Source of the DNA: Hyphomonadaceae bacterium
GTDB lineage: Bacteria > Pseudomonadota > Alphaproteobacteria > Caulobacterales > Hyphomonadaceae
DNA: 45,546 nucleotides
NCBI GenBank assembly: GCA_947474455.1
Contig: CANJIL010000022.1
Span: 1-45,546 of the forward strand
Direction: 5' to 3'
The stretch's first letter is position 1; each line of letters opens with the position of its first letter. The notes under the pieces were generated by a model. It had not been told where the DNA came from and made no database searches. It worked only from the letters and a program-made list of their open reading frames with translations. Shown here one piece after another: positions 45,405-45,546 of the stretch. The position numbers were made by a program, and so were the translations under genes.

Positions 45405-45546
45405 GTCACGTTTCTCCACAACCCACATCAGCGGCATTACGTGCCGCTAGGACGGTATCGCAACGTACCTTTTGCTCAAGCACCATCAAGACCAGGCAAC
45501 GAGGCCAAGCCCTCACCTATTCTGCGTGCGGCAATGCGATGGTGCC

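Overview
The window is a GC-rich bacterial chromosome segment. Gene content and order point to an alphaproteobacterium, most likely near Caulobacterales/Hyphomonadaceae. The evidence is the alphaproteobacterial types of AddA and AddB, a TIGR02300-type 'FYDLN acid' protein, an AccD without its zinc ribbon, short RNase D, and two gene orders typical of the class: aroA-cmk-rpsA-ihfB...trpF-trpB-trpA-accD-folC and rnd-lptC-lptA-lptB-rpoN-hpf-ptsN. The placement is an inference from family knowledge, not from a search.

Layout. Positions 1-8100 (+) hold the end of a MurU-like nucleotidyltransferase, addB, addA and two tandem thioredoxins: DNA break repair followed by thiol redox. Positions 8200-12800 (+) hold a spermidine-synthase-like methyltransferase, a HpcH/HpaI CoA-ester lyase, a lipoprotein CocE-type hydrolase and a lipoprotein with a C-terminal haem motif. 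Positions 12800-18200 hold a DUF1287 protein (-), a membrane protein with a cold-shock-like N-terminus (-), motA (+) and an M16 protease (-). Positions 18270-25760 (-) hold folC, accD, trpA, a broken GFA gene, trpB, two small unknown proteins, trpF, mscL and ihfB. Positions 26040-32100 hold rpsA, cmk and aroA (-), interrupted by a broken unknown gene (-), an SDR (+) and an internally deleted TonB-dependent receptor (+). Then come a TIGR02300 protein (+), tRNA-Ala (-), a wrecked alpha/beta hydrolase (+), and ptsN-hpf-rpoN-lptB-lptA-lptC-rnd (-), which links nitrogen regulation, ribosome hibernation and LPS export. The last 6 kb (39500-45500) is accessory: a decayed thiolase (-), an exported protein of unknown function (+), a collapsed response regulator (-), a large fusion protein (redoxin, cytochrome c, copper monooxygenase, EF-hands; -) and a small exported protein (-).

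The housekeeping blocks look intact and tightly packed, with several 4-base stop/start overlaps (CTGA, ATGA, TTGA). The gaps between them hold at least six broken genes. Each is recognisable because family-like protein sequence continues in frame, or in a neighbouring frame, across a stop or frameshift. The most unusual intact gene is the four-part copper/haem/redoxin/EF-hand protein at 42676-44646. I found no CRISPR array, intact transposase, prophage or clear defence system.
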